Shown piece by piece: positions 50,556 to 60,165 of a stretch of 64,000 bases of DNA. Position 1 is the first letter of the stretch. Every line of letters starts with the position of its first letter. This stretch comes from Burkholderiales bacterium. GTDB lineage: Bacteria > Pseudomonadota > Gammaproteobacteria > Burkholderiales > WYBJ01. A program made the translations under genes and the position numbers. The stretch covers positions 1 to 64,000 of the forward strand of contig JADLAC010000024.1 of the NCBI GenBank assembly GCA_020848435.1, written 5' to 3'. The notes beneath the pieces were generated by a model, which was not told where the DNA came from, made no database searches, and saw only the letters and a program-made list of their open reading frames with translations.

Positions 50556-50573
50556 GGCGAATCGGCAGCGACT

Positions 50574-50594
50574 GTTTGCCACATTATGGCAAAC
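50574..50594. promoter_or_regulatory. Palindrome between iclR-type gene and hyuA, probable operator
   Basis: GTTTGCCA (50574-50581) and TGGCAAAC (50587-50594) are perfect inverted arms separated by CATTA. The leftward CATAAT within it could be the -10 of the regulator gene, so binding would give self-repression as well as control of hyuA, whose start is 95 bases away. IclR proteins often bind such palindromes next to their own genes. Confidence 0.6.
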
Positions 50595-50688
50595 TCGCCC
50601 TTCGCGTGGCGACCGCAACCGCGAGATCCGGTGGTAGCTTACGCCTGCGCGCAGAACCGCCGCGCGACAGAGCAGGAGCACGCAGAGC

Positions 50689-52779
50689 TTGGCTGGCAAC
50701 GAAACCTACGCTATCGCCGTCGACATCGGCGGCACGTTTACGGACATCACCCTGGCCGATCGGGCATCGGGGCGGCTATGGCAGGTGAAGGTGCCGACCA
50801 CCCCGAGCGACCAGTCGGCTGCGTTCGCCGAAGGCATACGGCGCGTGCTGGCCATGGCCGCGATCGCGCCCGGCCAGGTCGCTGGCGTATTCCACGGCAC
50901 CACCATCGCCACCAACGCCATCCTCGAGCGCAAGGGCGCTAACCTCGGCCTCATCACGACCCAGGGCTGCCGCTACGTCCTGCACATCGGCCGCCACGAC
51001 GTGGCGAAGAACGCCAACAGCTACTTCTGGATCCGGCCGGCGCGGCTGGTGCCGCCGCGGCGGATCGAGGAAGCGATCGAGCGCATGGGTCCCGACGGCA
51101 AGACCGAAAAGGCGCTGGACGAAACGCACTTGCGCGGGGCGCTGCGACGGCTGCGCGCGCGCGACATCGAATCGCTCGCGGTATGCCTGCTGCACGCCTA
51201 TGCCAATCCGGCGCACGAGCAGCGCGTGCGCGCGATCGCCGCCGCGGAGCTGCCCGGTGTGCCCTGTTCGCTATCCGCGGAAGTCCTGCCGGTTTTCCGT
51301 GAGTACGAGCGCACCACCGCGACGGTGATCAATGCCTACGTGATGCCGAAAGTCGCTGGCTACCACCAGCGGCTCGAAACACGCTTGAAGGCACTCGACA
51401 TCGCGGCAGCGCTGCGCATCATGAAGTCCAACGGCGGCATGTACAGCGCGCACGAAGCCGCCCGCCAGCCGATCCACACGGCGTTGTCGGGTCCCGCTGC
51501 CGCCGTCGTCGGTGCGATCCTGGTGGGCCGCTCGAGCGGACATCCGAACATCATTTCCATCGACATCGGCGGCACGTCCGCCGACATTTGCCTGTCGCGC
51601 GATGGCCGTCCCGAGATCACCGCGGCCGGTGAGATTTCCGGCTTGCCGTTGAATGTCGCGATGCTCGACGTCAATACCATCGGCGCGGGCGGCGGCTCCA
51701 TCGCCAAGGTCACCGACAACGGCAGCCTGCGCGTCGGTCCCGAGAGCGCGGGCGCGGAGCCCGGACCGGCCTGCTACGGTCGCGGCGGAGCCGAGCCCAC
51801 GGTAACCGACGCCAACCTCGTGCTCGGCCGCAGTCCCGCGAGCCTGGGCGGCGAAGTCGCACTCGATGCCCGTCTCGCCGAGGACGCCATCCGCACGCGC
51901 GTGGCGCAGCCGCTCGATCTTACCCTGGCGCAGGCCGCCGAGGGCATCGTCGAGCTGCTCAACAACAACATGGCGGCGGCGATCCGCGCGGTATCGGTCG
52001 AGCGCGGCCACGATCCGCGCGAGTTCGCCCTGGTCGCGGGCGGCGGCGGCGGTGCCCTGCACGCCGGGCGGCTCGCCGAGCTGCTGCACATTCCGCGCGT
52101 CATCGTGCCGGCAGCCGCCGGATTGCTGTCGACCCTCGGGCTGCTTGCCACCGACCTCAAAAGCGATTTCGTGCAGACGCTCATTCAGCGCTCCGATCAA
52201 TACGACCTCGCCAAGCTCAATGCCGCGCTCGCGCTGCTGGAAGCGCGCGCGCACGACTGGTTCCAGAGCGAAGCTGTCGCGCCGGAGGATGCGACGCTGG
52301 TGCGCACGGCGAGCCTGCGCTACATCAACCAGGCTTACGAGATCACCGTCGCGCTGCCGGAAAAGCCGGCCGTACGCAGCGAAACGGCGCTGACGGCGGC
52401 CGATCTCGCGCAGCTCGAGGATCAGTTTCATCGCAGCCACGAGCAGCTCTATTCCTGGTCGTCGCGCGAGCTCGCCGTGGAGCTGGTCAATCTCGGCGTG
52501 TCGGCCTACGGCCGGCTGGCGAAGCTAGAGCTGGCAGCCCGCGCTGCGCCGCCGAATCCACCGCCGCCCGTCCCCCGGTCGCGGCGGCAGGTCTATTTCG
52601 GCGGCCGGGAGGGTGGTTTCCGCGCTACGCCGGTGCACGATTTCGATGCCCTGGTGCCTGGACAGACCATCGCCGGACCGGCCATCGTCGAACAGCGCTT
52701 CTCCACGATATTGGTGCTGCCGGGCCACCTCGCGAGCATGGATCGCCTCGGCAATGTGCTAATGGAGGTGAGACGATGA
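50689..52779 (+). CDS. hyuA: Hydantoinase A/oxoprolinase-type ATP-binding subunit (second copy)
   Basis: Protein of 696 aa. DIGGTFTD (12-19), DIGGTSADICLS, GAGGGSIA and AGGGGGALHAG are intact. It is very similar throughout to the hyuA product at 13.3-15.4 kb, including identical runs such as VLHIGRHD and RIMKSNGGMYSA. The start appears to be TTG at 50689 with AGGAG about 11 bases upstream. It is the first gene of a rightward operon under the IclR-type regulator. The two sets differ in neighbours, so they probably act on related but different substrates. Confidence 0.92.
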   Translation: MAGNETYAIAVDIGGTFTDITLADRASGRLWQVKVPTTPSDQSAAFAEGIRRVLAMAAIAPGQVAGVFHGTTIATNAILERKGANLGLITTQGCRYVLHIGRHDVAKNANSYFWIRPARLVPPRRIEEAIERMGPDGKTEKALDETHLRGALRRLRARDIESLAVCLLHAYANPAHEQRVRAIAAAELPGVPCSLSAEVLPVFREYERTTATVINAYVMPKVAGYHQRLETRLKALDIAAALRIMKSNGGMYSAHEAARQPIHTALSGPAAAVVGAILVGRSSGHPNIISIDIGGTSADICLSRDGRPEITAAGEISGLPLNVAMLDVNTIGAGGGSIAKVTDNGSLRVGPESAGAEPGPACYGRGGAEPTVTDANLVLGRSPASLGGEVALDARLAEDAIRTRVAQPLDLTLAQAAEGIVELLNNNMAAAIRAVSVERGHDPREFALVAGGGGGALHAGRLAELLHIPRVIVPAAAGLLSTLGLLATDLKSDFVQTLIQRSDQYDLAKLNAALALLEARAHDWFQSEAVAPEDATLVRTASLRYINQAYEITVALPEKPAVRSETALTAADLAQLEDQFHRSHEQLYSWSSRELAVELVNLGVSAYGRLAKLELAARAAPPNPPPPVPRSRRQVYFGGREGGFRATPVHDFDALVPGQTIAGPAIVEQRFSTILVLPGHLASMDRLGNVLMEVRR

Positions 52780-54629
52780 GCCGAGCGGCCAAGGACCGCA
52801 CCGTGGATCCCGTCGTGGTGGAGATCGTACAAGGCGCGCTCAAGGCCTGCGGCGACGAGATGGAGTCGGTGATCGTGCGCACCTCCATGTCGCCTTTCAT
52901 CCGCGAGAAGGGCGATCACTTCTCCGGGCTCACCGACCGCCGGGCGCGGCTGCTCTATACCACCAACGATCGCGCCGGTCCGGGGATGATCGAAACGATC
53001 TGGGAGAAGTATCCGGCGCAATGCATGCGCCCCGGCGACGTGTACTGGATGAACGATCCCTATCTCTTGCGCGGCGCGATCTCGCACTCGCCCGACATGT
53101 GCTTCATCGCCCCCGCGTTCCTGGGCGAGACGCTGATCGGCTACTCGCTGTGCTTCGGGCACTTCTGGGATGTGGGCGGCGCGCGCCCCGGCAGCATCTC
53201 GCCGAGCGCGACCGACATCTTTCAGGAAGGCATCGCCGTGCCCCAGGTACGGATCGTGGCGCAAGGCGAGCTGAACGACGACCTGTACCGGCTCATCCTG
53301 CGCAACTCGCGCTTCCCCGACATGCTCGAAGGCGACACGCGCGCCATGATGGCTGCCACCCGCATCGGGCAAAGCCGCCTGGTCGAGCTGTTCGAGCGCT
53401 ACGGCGCCGAGCAGATCGAGGCGTGCTTCGAGGAGCTGCTGCTGCGCTCGGAGAAGGTGGTGCGCAGCCACATCGCCCGCTACAGCCGCTCGGGGCGCTT
53501 TCGTTTCGCCGACTACGTCGACGATGACTGCGTCACCGAGACGCCCTATCGCATCGAGCTCGCGGTCGACATCGACGGCGACGAAGTGCGCCTGGTCGAC
53601 GGCAGCGGCAGCGACGATCAGGCCAAGGGCCCGATCAACTACATCCTGCATCCGGATATCTGTCGCATGATGCTGTCGCGCTTCCTGCTGCGCGACGACC
53701 GCACGGCGTTCCAGAACCAGGGCGCTTACCGGGTAGTCGAGGAAGTGAAGCTGCGCCCCGGTAGCCTGCTGCAGCCGACCCGCCCGGCCCCGCTCGGGCT
53801 GCGCGCGCATACCCTGCACCGTTTCCTCAACGCCGTGCTGGGCGTGTTCGCGCAGGCCACCGCGGGCGGCACGCCGGCGGGATCGCCGGATTACGTCATC
53901 GTCATCATGCACACCCTGGATGCACAGAGCGGCAAGTACGTGTTGTGTACCGACGGACTCGGCGTGGGCCAGGGCGCGCGTCCGTTTGCCGACGGGCTCG
54001 ACGTCATCTATTCGCGCCGGCAGAAGAACTACCCGATGGAGTTCCTGGAAAACACCTATACCATGCGCATCGAACACTTCGGCATCGCCGCGGATTCCGG
54101 CGGTCCCGGCCAATACCGCGGCGGGCTCGGCATCGTACGCGACTATCGCATGCTCGCCGACAACGTCACGCTGGCGACGCGCATGGCCAATCGCAAGACC
54201 CCGCCGTGGGGGGTGAACGGCGGCATGGCCGGGCGCACCGGCAGCATCATCGTCAATCCGGGGCAAGCGGACGAGCGGCGCATCGCGGGCTTCTCCGACG
54301 GCATCAAGCTCGCGCGCGGCGATCTCGTGCGCATCATCTCCACCGGCGGCGGTGGCTATGGCGATCCGCTCGCGCGCGAGGTGGCACGGGTGGAAGACGA
54401 TGTCGCCGACGGCTTCGTCACCCTCGAAGCTGCGCTCGCCGATTATGCCGTGATCATCGATCCGGCCACGCTCAGCGCCGACCTCGCCGCCACGGCGCGC
54501 GAGCGTGCGCAGCGCCAAGCCGAGCGCGCTATTGCCCCGCCCTTCTTCGACCGCGGGCCGCAGTTCGAAGCGCTCGAGCAAGCCCGGCAGGAACGCCGCG
54601 CGGCATCCGGCGCATCGGGCGAGCGCTGA
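52776..54629 (+). CDS. hyuB: Hydantoinase B/oxoprolinase-type subunit (second copy)
   Basis: Protein of 617 aa. VRTSMSPFIREKGDHFSGL, GDVYWMNDPYLLRGAISHSPD, DSGGPGQYRGGLG and ISTGGGGYGDPLAR match the family and the first copy at 11.5 kb. The start overlaps the hyuA stop as ATGA, giving the 1:1 expression expected for an A/B enzyme. The C-terminal 40 residues (Arg-, Ala- and Gln-rich) differ from the first copy. The following gene encodes a metallopeptidase of the MlrC family 59 bases later, which may act on the opened product. Confidence 0.92.
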   Translation: MSRAAKDRTVDPVVVEIVQGALKACGDEMESVIVRTSMSPFIREKGDHFSGLTDRRARLLYTTNDRAGPGMIETIWEKYPAQCMRPGDVYWMNDPYLLRGAISHSPDMCFIAPAFLGETLIGYSLCFGHFWDVGGARPGSISPSATDIFQEGIAVPQVRIVAQGELNDDLYRLILRNSRFPDMLEGDTRAMMAATRIGQSRLVELFERYGAEQIEACFEELLLRSEKVVRSHIARYSRSGRFRFADYVDDDCVTETPYRIELAVDIDGDEVRLVDGSGSDDQAKGPINYILHPDICRMMLSRFLLRDDRTAFQNQGAYRVVEEVKLRPGSLLQPTRPAPLGLRAHTLHRFLNAVLGVFAQATAGGTPAGSPDYVIVIMHTLDAQSGKYVLCTDGLGVGQGARPFADGLDVIYSRRQKNYPMEFLENTYTMRIEHFGIAADSGGPGQYRGGLGIVRDYRMLADNVTLATRMANRKTPPWGVNGGMAGRTGSIIVNPGQADERRIAGFSDGIKLARGDLVRIISTGGGGYGDPLAREVARVEDDVADGFVTLEAALADYAVIIDPATLSADLAATARERAQRQAERAIAPPFFDRGPQFEALEQARQERRAASGASGER

Positions 54630-54688
54630 GGCTCAGGCCGGCGCCTACGCTCGGCTGGCCTTATCTTCACATCGACGAGAAAGCGCCT

Positions 54689-56197
54689 ATGGCACGCATC
54701 GCAATCGCGGGCTTCATGCACGAGACCAATTCCTTCGTGCCCACTCCCACCGAGTTTGCCACCTACAACACCCACGGCTCGCGCCCGCCGCTTTCGCGCG
54801 GCCAGGAAGTCGTCCAGCGCCTGCGCGGCACGTCCTTCGCGACCGCCGGCTTTTTGCACGCGATGGCGGACGCGCACGAGATCGTGCCCATCGTCTGGGC
54901 GGCGGCGCTCGCCTCGGGGCCGGTCACGCGCGAGGCGTACGAGCGTATCGCCGGCGAGATCGTCGGCCGGCTGTCCGAGGCCTTGCCAGTCGACGGGCTG
55001 TACCTGGACCTGCACGGCGCCATGGTGAGCGACGACTACGAAGACGGCGAAGGCGAGCTGCTGCGCCGCGTGCGCGCAGCCGTGGGAGAGCGCGTGCCGA
55101 TCGTGATTTCGCTCGACTGGCATGCCAACGTCACGCAGCGAATGGTGCGCCATAGCGACGGCCTGGTCGGCTACCTGACCTACCCCCACATCGACCAGCC
55201 GCAAACCGGCGAGCGGGCAGCCAAGCTCATGAACGTTCTGCTCGCGCGCGGGCGCCCGCAGGGCCGTGCGCTGCGACGCATCCCGTTCCTCATCCCGCTC
55301 ACCTCGCAGTGTACCGACGTCGATCCGTCCAAGGCCGTGGTCGAACAAGCGCTCGGCCTCGAAGGCGCTGACGTGCTCAACTGCTCCTACCTGGCGGGCT
55401 TTCCGCCATCGGACCTGGGCGAATGCGGCCCTTCGGTATCGGTGCACGCCTATTCGCAGGCGCTGGCGGATGCCACGGCCGACACGCTGGCACGCGAGAT
55501 CGAGCGCCGCGAAGCGGAATTCGCCGTGACGCTCTACCCGCCCGACGAGGGTGTGCGCCGCGCGCTGGAGATCGCCGCGGGCGCGAGCCGCCCCGTCATC
55601 CTCGCCGACACGCAAGACAACCCCGGCGCAGGCGGCAGCGCCGATACCACGGGATTGTTGGCGGCACTGGTCCGCCACCAGGCGCAAGGCGCATGCCTAG
55701 GCGTGTTCTACGATCCGGCCGCCGCGGATCGCGCGCACGCGGCGGGCGAAGGCGCGGAAATAGAGCTCGCGCTGGGCGGGCGCTTCGGCCCCGCGGGAGT
55801 GGCGCCGTTTCACGGCAGATTTCAGGTCGTGAAGCTCGGCAGCGGGCGGCTGCGCACCACCGGGCCGCACGTCGGCGGCCGCGATCTCGACCTCGGCAAG
55901 ATGGCGCAGCTTCGCATCGGCGGCGTCGCCATCGTGCTGAGCAGCGTGCGCATGCAGGCGCACGATCAGGCGCCGTTCCGTCACGTCGGTATCGAGCCCG
56001 CCGAGCAGAAGATCCTCGCGCTCAAGAGCACGGTCCATTTCCGGGCCGATTTCGGGCCGCTCGCCGAGGACATCCTGATCGTCGCTGCGCCGGGCGCGCA
56101 TTGGAGCGATCCGGCGAAGTATCCTTACCGCAGGCTGCGCGCCGGCGTGCGGCTGTATCCGCTCGGACCGGCGTATCCCGGCAGGCCTGCGGCGTGA
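54689..56197 (+). CDS. mlrC: M81-family metallopeptidase (MlrC/microcystinase C type)
   Basis: Protein of 502 aa. Zinc-site motifs are GFMHETNSFVP, LYLDLHGAMVSDDYEDGEGELL and LDWHANVTQ, followed by LADTQDNPGAGGSADT. MlrC was named for cutting linear microcystin fragments, but homologues in catabolic operons without the mlrA/B genes usually act on other amides. The ATG at 54689 follows GAGAAAG. In this operon it would cut an amide produced or opened by HyuAB. It is followed by a Bug receptor gene 59 bases on. Gene symbol given for the family only. Confidence 0.88.
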   Translation: MARIAIAGFMHETNSFVPTPTEFATYNTHGSRPPLSRGQEVVQRLRGTSFATAGFLHAMADAHEIVPIVWAAALASGPVTREAYERIAGEIVGRLSEALPVDGLYLDLHGAMVSDDYEDGEGELLRRVRAAVGERVPIVISLDWHANVTQRMVRHSDGLVGYLTYPHIDQPQTGERAAKLMNVLLARGRPQGRALRRIPFLIPLTSQCTDVDPSKAVVEQALGLEGADVLNCSYLAGFPPSDLGECGPSVSVHAYSQALADATADTLAREIERREAEFAVTLYPPDEGVRRALEIAAGASRPVILADTQDNPGAGGSADTTGLLAALVRHQAQGACLGVFYDPAAADRAHAAGEGAEIELALGGRFGPAGVAPFHGRFQVVKLGSGRLRTTGPHVGGRDLDLGKMAQLRIGGVAIVLSSVRMQAHDQAPFRHVGIEPAEQKILALKSTVHFRADFGPLAEDILIVAAPGAHWSDPAKYPYRRLRAGVRLYPLGPAYPGRPAA

Positions 56198-56256
56198 TGC
56201 GCGCCGCCGTGGCCCGCGGCATCATCGAACCCTTACATCGCCCCGTGGAGACACCG

Positions 56257-57249
56257 ATGCGATCGAATCGTCCGCTACTGTTCAAGGCGGCCGCCGTGCT
56301 GGCAGCGCTCAGCGCCTGGCTCGGCGCCACGGCTGCGGTGGCGCAAACCTATCCCACCAAGCCCATCCGCCTCATCGTCCCGTTCGCACCCGGGGGCGGT
56401 GCCGATTACTTCGCGCGCCCCTTGGCCGCAAAGCTCACCGAGGCGCTCGGTCAGACGGTGTTGATCGACAACCGCGGCGGCGCCAACGGCGCGATCGGCG
56501 CCGAGCTGGTCATGCGTGCCACCCCCGACGGCTATACCCTGCTGTTCGGCTCCGCCGGCGTGATCACCATCGGTCCGGCGCTCAACCCGGCGCTCAAGTA
56601 CGATCCGGACAAGCATTTCGTGCCGATCGCGTTGATCGTGGTGAGCCCGTTCTCGCTCATCGTTCATCCCTCGGCAGGGGCGAAGACGCTGCCGGAGCTG
56701 ATCCGGATCGCGCGCGAGCATCCGGGCAAGCTGAAATACGGCTCATCCGGCGTGGGCGGTGCGCCGCACCTCGCGGGCGAGATGTTCGACCACATCGCCA
56801 AGGCGCGCACGGTGCACGTCGCCTACAAAGGCGTGGGGCCGATGGTCACCGATCTTCTGGCCGGTCGCATCGAAATGACCTTCATCGGCATCAACGTCGT
56901 GCAGCAGCACGTGGCGGCCGGCCGGCTGCTGGTGCTCGGGACCACCGGCAGCAGGCGCTCGCCGCTTGCCCCCGACATACCGACCATGGCCGAGGCCGGC
57001 TTGTCCGGCTTCCTGGCCGGCACCTGGTACGGCGTGCTCGCGCCTGCCGGCACGCCGCGAGCCGTGGTCGCGCGGCTCAATACGGAAATCAACCGCGCTT
57101 TCGATCAGGCGGACATGAAAGCGCTGCTGGCCAAAACCGGTGCCGAGCCCGCGACCATGAGCCCCGAGCAATTCGGCAATTTCATTCGCAGCGAGCGCGA
57201 GCGCTGGAGCAAGCTGGCGAAAGCGGCCAACATCAAGCTCGACGATTAA
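56257..57249 (+). CDS. Bug/TctC-family periplasmic solute receptor
   Basis: Protein of 330 aa, the only Bug on the plus strand. Sec signal (LLFKAAAVLAALSAWLGATAAVA/QTYPTK); marks APGGGADYFAR, IDNRGGANGAIG, VAYKGVGPM (Val-Ala-Tyr instead of Val-Pro-Tyr) and APAGTP. GGAG lies 6 bases before the ATG at 56257; an ATG overlapping the mlrC stop (56197) would add 20 residues ahead of the signal. It should bring the substrate of the HyuAB/MlrC pathway to a transporter encoded elsewhere. Confidence 0.91.
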   Translation: MRSNRPLLFKAAAVLAALSAWLGATAAVAQTYPTKPIRLIVPFAPGGGADYFARPLAAKLTEALGQTVLIDNRGGANGAIGAELVMRATPDGYTLLFGSAGVITIGPALNPALKYDPDKHFVPIALIVVSPFSLIVHPSAGAKTLPELIRIAREHPGKLKYGSSGVGGAPHLAGEMFDHIAKARTVHVAYKGVGPMVTDLLAGRIEMTFIGINVVQQHVAAGRLLVLGTTGSRRSPLAPDIPTMAEAGLSGFLAGTWYGVLAPAGTPRAVVARLNTEINRAFDQADMKALLAKTGAEPATMSPEQFGNFIRSERERWSKLAKAANIKLDD

Positions 57250-57393
57250 AGCGACAGCGTAGACGCTAGCCTGCGCCCGCTCACTTCGGGTCACGCGCAC
57301 CGATCGAAGCGACATCGGTGATCGCCGTGGCGCGGGACGGCGGATCCGGGCATGCCCGGCTGCCACGGTTCGAAGTTGCGCATTGCGGCGCCG

Positions 57394-58455
57394 CTACAAC
57401 CGCTCCATCACTTCGCGCAGCAGCTTCGCGTCGCGCTCGGCTTGCGCGGCAATCTCCGAGGAGGCCCGAGCGCGCCTCGATTCCTCCTGCTCCGCGAACT
57501 TCTTCGCACGCAGCCGCTGGATGGCGGCGCGGTCTTCCAGTACCCGCAGCGCGATCCACAACGCGCGCTCGAGCGTATCGGCGTGCGCCTCGCCCAGACC
57601 TTCGAGCGAAAAGGCGTGCCCGACCTTGCACTCGAAGCGCTCGACGTTGCCTTCCCGGTACTCGATCAGCGGGCCGTCGCACTCCGGACAGACGAATGCC
57701 GGATGCGAAGCGTCGAACCGCGGACGCTCCTTCACCTCCGGACGGGGTCGTTTTGCGCGCGAGCCCGGCGCCTTGGCTACGGGCTCACTCGACAGCTTCA
57801 CGATGAGCTGCGCGATCCCCGCAATCGGCAGGCAATGATCCACCGGCACGGCCTTCATCGCGCTCAGCGGCATGTCGGGCACAATCGCCTCCTTCGGATC
57901 ATGCACGATGGCGATGCCGCCCTTCGCCTTGACGGCAAACATGCCCGATGCGCCGTCGTCCAATGCACCGGTGAGAATGACGCCGACCACGCGCGAGCCG
58001 TAGGCGCGCGCGGCGCTGCGGAACAACACGTCGATCGAAGGCCGGTGCAAATTCTCGCGCGGCCCCTTGGGCAGATGAATCCGGCCATCCTCGACCGTGA
58101 GGTGGCGATCGGGAATGGCGACATAGATGCGCCCCGGCCGGATCGGTTCACCGTCGATGGGCACGGTGACGCTGTCATCACGCTCGTGCCGGCAGCGCCG
58201 CAGCACCTCGGGCAGGATGCTTTTCGCTCCGACGTGCTGCACGATCAATATCGCGCACGCCAGATTCGAGGGCAGATCCTCGACCAATGCGCACAGGGCC
58301 CCGACGCCGCCGGTCGATGCGCCGATCACGACGATGCGGCTCGGCAGCGCCTGGGCGGACGCGCTCGCGCGCGCAAGTGCTCGCGTTGCCGGCCGTGCCC
58401 CGGCGATGCGCTTCGCCGCGCTCGGGCACCTGGGGCTCGTCGTTCCACCGGCCAT
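57394..58455 (-). CDS. cheB: CheB-type methylesterase with C-terminal zinc-ribbon-like part, no receiver domain
   Basis: Protein of 353 aa. The methylesterase domain spans about residues 38-225, with the catalytic triad in GASTGG (Ser47), VQHVG (His74) and GALDDG (Asp167). No receiver domain precedes it, unlike chemotaxis CheB. A C-terminal extension holds CPEC (256-259) and CKVGH (276-280), a probable zinc-binding element, and then a charged helix rich in Arg and Glu. It ends next to the convergent Bug gene. With the kinase and CheB-CheR fusion it forms a set for a non-flagellar signalling pathway; no receptor gene is in view. Confidence 0.87.
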   Translation of the reverse strand: MAGGTTSPRCPSAAKRIAGARPATRALARASASAQALPSRIVVIGASTGGVGALCALVEDLPSNLACAILIVQHVGAKSILPEVLRRCRHERDDSVTVPIDGEPIRPGRIYVAIPDRHLTVEDGRIHLPKGPRENLHRPSIDVLFRSAARAYGSRVVGVILTGALDDGASGMFAVKAKGGIAIVHDPKEAIVPDMPLSAMKAVPVDHCLPIAGIAQLIVKLSSEPVAKAPGSRAKRPRPEVKERPRFDASHPAFVCPECDGPLIEYREGNVERFECKVGHAFSLEGLGEAHADTLERALWIALRVLEDRAAIQRLRAKKFAEQEESRRARASSEIAAQAERDAKLLREVMERL

Positions 58456-58482
58456 TGGCAGCTCGCAACGCTCAGGGGATCT

Positions 58483-60165
58483 TCAATGCGCCCCGCCGTG
58501 GGGAGCGGCGGGGACGGACAGTAGCAGGTTCTCGAGCTGATGTTCCGAAATCGGCTTGGCGATATGGCGATCGAACCCCGCCTCGCTGGCGCGCTGCACG
58601 TCCTGCGGCAGCGCGTAGCCGCTCAATGCGACGAGGTAGACATCCTTCATGGCGGAGTCCGCTCGCAAAGCGCGTGCCACCGCATAGCCGTCCATTCCGG
58701 GCAAGCCGATATCGCACAGGATGATGTGGGGGCGAAACGCCTTCGCGGCCGAAACGCCGCCGACGCCATCGTGGACGACGCGCGCATGCTGCCCGCTCAG
58801 CTCGAGCAGCAGCCTGAGGCTCTCGGCGGCGTCGAGGTTGTCCTCGATGATGAGGATCCGGTGATGGCCGAGCGCCGCATCGCGTGCATCCGACGCAGCC
58901 ATCGACGGCGCGGTGCGCAGCGGTAGCCGTACCACGACCGTTGCACCCCGGCCCAGTCCTTCGCTCGCGACGGCGAGCGACCCGTGGTGCAGCTCCACCA
59001 GTCCTTTCGACATCGCGAGTCCGAGCCCCAACCCGCCGCGCGGCCGATCGCCCGATTGCGGCGCCTGCGCGAACGCTTCGCCGGCATGGCGCAGCACCTC
59101 GGCCGCCATGCCGATGCCGTTGTCGCGAATGCGCAGCTCGGCGTGATTGTCCGCCCCGCGCAGGGCGACCTCGATCCAACCGCTGCGAGGCGTGAACTTC
59201 AGAGCGTTGCCGAGCAAATTGCCGATCACTTGCGTCATTCGTGTCCGATCGGCTTCCACCCACAAGGGTTCGCTTTCGATCCGCGAGATGAGCGCAATCC
59301 CGGCAGCGTCGGCGGCGGAGCGATAGTCCTCGGTGACTTGGCGGACGATGTCGCCCAGATCGACAGGGCGCACCCGCAGTACGATCTTGCCGCGCGCGAC
59401 CCGCGCGACATCGAGCAAGTCGTCCACGATGCGCGTGAGATGCGAGGCCTGCCGCTCGATGACTTCGAATACCTTGCGTAATCGCTCGTCGGTGACTTGT
59501 AGGCGATCGGCGATGGCAAGGTTCATCTTTATCGGCATGAGCGGATTGCGCAGCTCGTGGGCGAGCACCGCGAGGAACTCATCCTTGCGCCGGTTCGCTT
59601 CGAGCGCCATGGCTTCGGCCTGCTTGCGCGCCGTGATGTCCTGGATGGCGAGCAACAGCGTCGGCTCCGAGGTCGGGCGCAGCACGGCCGTCACGTGGAC
59701 ATCGACCAGGCCGCGCGTGGTGTCGATGCTGACATCGCGCTGATAGGCGCGATCTTTGCGAGTCTGCAACACGGTCGCGAGGAAGTCGATGAACGCCGCC
59801 CGCTCGGCTTTCGGCATGAATCGGTCGAGCCGCTCGTTCGCCAGCGCGCCGCGCGTCACGCCGAGCAGGCTCGCGGCCGAAAAATTGAGCTCGCGGATAT
59901 TCCCCTCGGCGCCGAGGACGAGGTAGCCGATCGGGGCGAAATCGTACAGCTCGGTGTAGCGCGCGAGCGCTGCTTCGAGCTCGGTGCGCGCGCTCAGCAG
60001 CGCCTCGTTCTGCATTTCGAGCTCGATCTGGTGGGTGTGCAGCTCGTGCAGCAAGCGTTCGGTATCGCGGCTGTTCGCCGCCGGGCGCGCGCGCGCGCGG
60101 GGGCGCTCGACGCCGCGCCGGCGCGGAGCGCGCGTCTCAATGGGCTTGGGCTGGCTCCTCGCCAT
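58483..60165 (-). CDS. Hybrid histidine kinase (PAS-HisKA-HATPase-receiver)
   Basis: Protein of 560 aa. A coiled coil (DTERLLHELHTHQIELEMQ) leads into a PAS domain (about 70-185), HisKA with the phospho-His in LAHELRNPL (His203), an ATPase domain (N box GNLLGNALKFTP, DNGIGM, GLGLGLA) and a receiver domain with EDN and the phospho-Asp485 in ILCDIGLPGMDGY. No membrane segment, so it is cytoplasmic. GGAG lies 7 bases before the ATG at 60165, which is inside the 3' end of the CheB-CheR gene (29 bases overlap). It may act on the partner fusion or on an unlinked regulator. Confidence 0.92.
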   Translation of the reverse strand: MARSQPKPIETRAPRRRGVERPRARARPAANSRDTERLLHELHTHQIELEMQNEALLSARTELEAALARYTELYDFAPIGYLVLGAEGNIRELNFSAASLLGVTRGALANERLDRFMPKAERAAFIDFLATVLQTRKDRAYQRDVSIDTTRGLVDVHVTAVLRPTSEPTLLLAIQDITARKQAEAMALEANRRKDEFLAVLAHELRNPLMPIKMNLAIADRLQVTDERLRKVFEVIERQASHLTRIVDDLLDVARVARGKIVLRVRPVDLGDIVRQVTEDYRSAADAAGIALISRIESEPLWVEADRTRMTQVIGNLLGNALKFTPRSGWIEVALRGADNHAELRIRDNGIGMAAEVLRHAGEAFAQAPQSGDRPRGGLGLGLAMSKGLVELHHGSLAVASEGLGRGATVVVRLPLRTAPSMAASDARDAALGHHRILIIEDNLDAAESLRLLLELSGQHARVVHDGVGGVSAAKAFRPHIILCDIGLPGMDGYAVARALRADSAMKDVYLVALSGYALPQDVQRASEAGFDRHIAKPISEHQLENLLLSVPAAPHGGAH

